A stretch of DNA of 7,220 nucleotides from Bacillota bacterium. GTDB taxonomy: Bacteria > Bacillota > Clostridia > Tissierellales > Peptoniphilaceae. Every line of letters starts with the position of its first letter. Within the stretch, counting starts at the first letter, position 1. The notes beneath the pieces were generated by a model. It did not search any database, was not told where the DNA came from, and saw only the letters and a program-made list of their open reading frames with translations. The stretch lies in assembly GCA_023443025.1 (NCBI GenBank), contig JAEZWM010000107.1, positions 1 to 7,220 of the forward strand, read 5' to 3'. Positions 6,063 through 7,220 of this stretch are shown piece by piece. The translations under genes were made by a program, and so were the position numbers.

Positions 6063-7094
6063 TTGAAAAAAACTATTGATTACACACTGGATTTCATGAA
6101 AGAATTACTTTTAACACCAAGTCCAACCGGTTATACAGATGATGCCATAAACTTTGTAAAAGATGCATTCGATAAACTAGGCATTGAAACAAAACTAACC
6201 TATAAGAGAGCATTGATTGCAACCATTCCTGGAGAATCAGATGAAGCTATAACCTTCAGCGGCCACGTAGATACACTTGGTGCTATGGTAAAAAGTATTA
6301 AGGCAGATGGCAGATTACAATTTCATAGAATAGGTGCCTATCCATTTAACACAGTTGAAGGCGAATACGTCGTAGTAAAAACAATGGAAGGTAAAGAATA
6401 TAGCGGAACAATTACATTAAACAATTCCTCCGTACATGTTCATCCGGAAGAAATTGCAAAAGGCGAAAGAAACGCAGATACCATGTCTATAAGACTTGAC
6501 GAAATGGTAGAAACCGATGAAGATATAGAGAAACTCGGAATAAATGTAGGAGATTTTATTTTCCTCGACACTAGGACCGTATTTACAGAAAGCGGGTTTA
6601 TAAAATCAAGACATCTAGATGATAAAGCAGGAGTTGCATGCATTGTTGGTTTAGCTAAATTATTAGTAGAAGAAAACATAAAGCCAAAAAGAACCATCCA
6701 CTTTTTAATCTCTAACTACGAAGAAGTTGGACATGGTGCAAGTGTTATACCTGAAAACACAAAAGACTTTATAGCAGTAGACATGGCAGCACCGGACACA
6801 GGACAAAACTCAAAAGAAACCCATGTAACAATCTGTGCAATGGATTCAAGCGGAGCATACGATTTGGAAATCAGAAAACAGCTAGTAGAACTGGCAACAG
6901 AAACGGAGATAGACTACACCATAGATATCTACCCATTCTACGGCTCAGACGGATCCGCAGCACTAATAGCAGGCCACGAAATAAGAGTAGGACTAATAGG
7001 CCCAGGAGTAGCCTCCTCCCACACATTCGAAAGAACCCACAAAAAAGCCATAAAAAACACCATAAAACTAATGTACCAATTCGCAACAAAATAA
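6063..7094 (+). CDS. M42 family metallo-aminopeptidase (TET/FrvX-like)
   Basis: A cytosolic two-metal aminopeptidase that trims short peptides; family members often form dodecameric TET particles. From the TTG start it is 343 residues, normal for M42, beginning MKKTIDYTLDFMKELL and then TPSPTGYT (18-25), the usual M42 opening. Probable metal and catalytic residues are His68 and Asp70 in GHVDTLG, Asp186 or Asp187 in HLDDKAG, Glu220-Glu221 in NYEEVGHG, Asp240 in AVDMAAP and His320 in SSHTFERTH. All expected ligands are present, so it should be active; substrate preference cannot be read off. It is divergent from the Nudix-whiA operon and appears to be a single-gene unit. The last 64 codons hold almost no T-ending codon while the first 64 hold about 20, a sharp change in codon use within one gene. 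The call is secure at family level. Confidence 0.95.
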   Translation: MKKTIDYTLDFMKELLLTPSPTGYTDDAINFVKDAFDKLGIETKLTYKRALIATIPGESDEAITFSGHVDTLGAMVKSIKADGRLQFHRIGAYPFNTVEGEYVVVKTMEGKEYSGTITLNNSSVHVHPEEIAKGERNADTMSIRLDEMVETDEDIEKLGINVGDFIFLDTRTVFTESGFIKSRHLDDKAGVACIVGLAKLLVEENIKPKRTIHFLISNYEEVGHGASVIPENTKDFIAVDMAAPDTGQNSKETHVTICAMDSSGAYDLEIRKQLVELATETEIDYTIDIYPFYGSDGSAALIAGHEIRVGLIGPGVASSHTFERTHKKAIKNTIKLMYQFATK

Positions 7095-7102
7095 AAAAAG
7101 TA

Positions 7103-7128
7103 GAGACCGACAAAAAAACGTCGGTCTC
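7103..7128. terminator. Hairpin terminator after the M42 gene, stronger in the leftward direction
   Basis: GAGACCGAC (7103-7111) pairs perfectly with GTCGGTCTC (7120-7128) around an A-rich 8-nt loop, starting 8 bp after the M42 stop. Reading rightward it is followed by CTGTTTAATAAA, a poor U-tract. Reading leftward it is followed by TAC, seven T's, A and four T's, a good U-tract. It probably terminates the M42 transcript and also a leftward transcript from beyond the window. Confidence 0.75.
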
Positions 7129-7130
7129 CT

Positions 7131-7146
7131 GTTTAATAAATTAAAC
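7131..7146. repeat. Small palindrome GTTTAAT/ATTAAAC
   Basis: Two perfect 7-bp arms (7131-7137 and 7140-7146) around AA, directly after the terminator hairpin. It may help termination or mark the left edge of the element that follows. Being A/T-rich, it could also be chance. Confidence 0.35.
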
Positions 7147-7175
7147 GGGGTCAGGCTTGACTATATTAACATTTA
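7143..7175. other. GGGGTCAGGCTTGAC element, possible flank of a Y1/REP-associated transposase unit
   Basis: The core GGGGTCAGGCTTGAC (7147-7161), followed by an A/T-rich stretch with TTAACATTTA, stands out from its surroundings by its G run. From memory, very similar sequence recurs beside genes for Y1 (IS200-like, REP-associated) transposases in many bacteria. It contains GTCA and TGAC as 4-bp inverted arms. TTGACT (7157-7162) with TATTTA (7181-7186) could also be a weak rightward promoter. No coding sequence is visible in 7095-7220. The link is by recall only. Confidence 0.4.
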
Positions 7176-7220
7176 TCGGTTATTTATACAATATTATTAT
7201 TATTTATAATTTATCTGCAA

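Noticed and set aside
5948..7106. AAGTAGAGA present on both sides of the M42 gene (5948-5956 and 7098-7106)
   Set aside because: A 9-bp match is expected by chance in A/T-rich sequence of this length; no insertion signature goes with it.
6871..7113. Leftward 80-codon Leu/Arg-rich frame at the end of the M42 gene
   Set aside because: It arises because the sense codons there are short of T, which leaves the antisense frame open. No ribosome site, and it would run through the terminator.

Overview
The window looks like chromosome from a low-GC, Gram-positive anaerobe of the Clostridia/Tissierellia type. The support is strongly A/T-biased codons, GGAGG-type ribosome sites, WhiA (a Gram-positive protein), a clustering of whiA, dnaE and pfkA that I recall from clostridial genomes, and a GrdX-like protein, a family tied to glycine reductase in Stickland-fermenting clostridia. 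I cannot name a species.

Layout, left to right. A leftward block holds dnaE (replicative DNA polymerase alpha subunit) followed 12 bp later by pfkA (6-phosphofructokinase), which runs off the left edge. A good sigma-A-type promoter precedes dnaE. Next is a single rightward gene for a small GrdX-family-like protein, divergent from dnaE and convergent with whiA. It shares with whiA one compact bidirectional terminator that includes the last codons and stop codon of whiA. Then comes a leftward two-gene operon, Nudix hydrolase followed by whiA. The Nudix leader lies back to back with the leader of a rightward M42 aminopeptidase gene, and the two predicted promoters overlap at their -10 boxes. After the peptidase there is a hairpin whose better U-tract faces leftward, and then about 75 bp of A/T-rich sequence containing a GGGGTCAGGCTTGAC element that resembles sequence often found beside Y1 (REP-associated) transposase genes.

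The genes are mostly housekeeping: DNA replication, glycolysis, a cell-division/DNA-associated regulator, nucleotide clean-up and peptide turnover. Peptide turnover and a GrdX-like protein would fit an amino-acid-fermenting life style, but that link is inference. I found no CRISPR array, tRNA, rRNA, riboswitch, phage or toxin-antitoxin module. No gene-free stretch exceeds 300 bases; the longest gaps are 3869-4011, 5814-6062 and 7095-7220, and their contents are described below.

The most useful second looks are the overlapping divergent promoters with nearby palindromes, the abrupt loss of T-ending codons in the last fifth of the M42 gene, the TTG start of that gene, the terminator built into the whiA 3' end, the perfect 10-bp inverted repeat between dnaE and the GrdX-like gene, and the possible mobile-element edge at the right end. 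I do not see a convincing new multi-gene system here.
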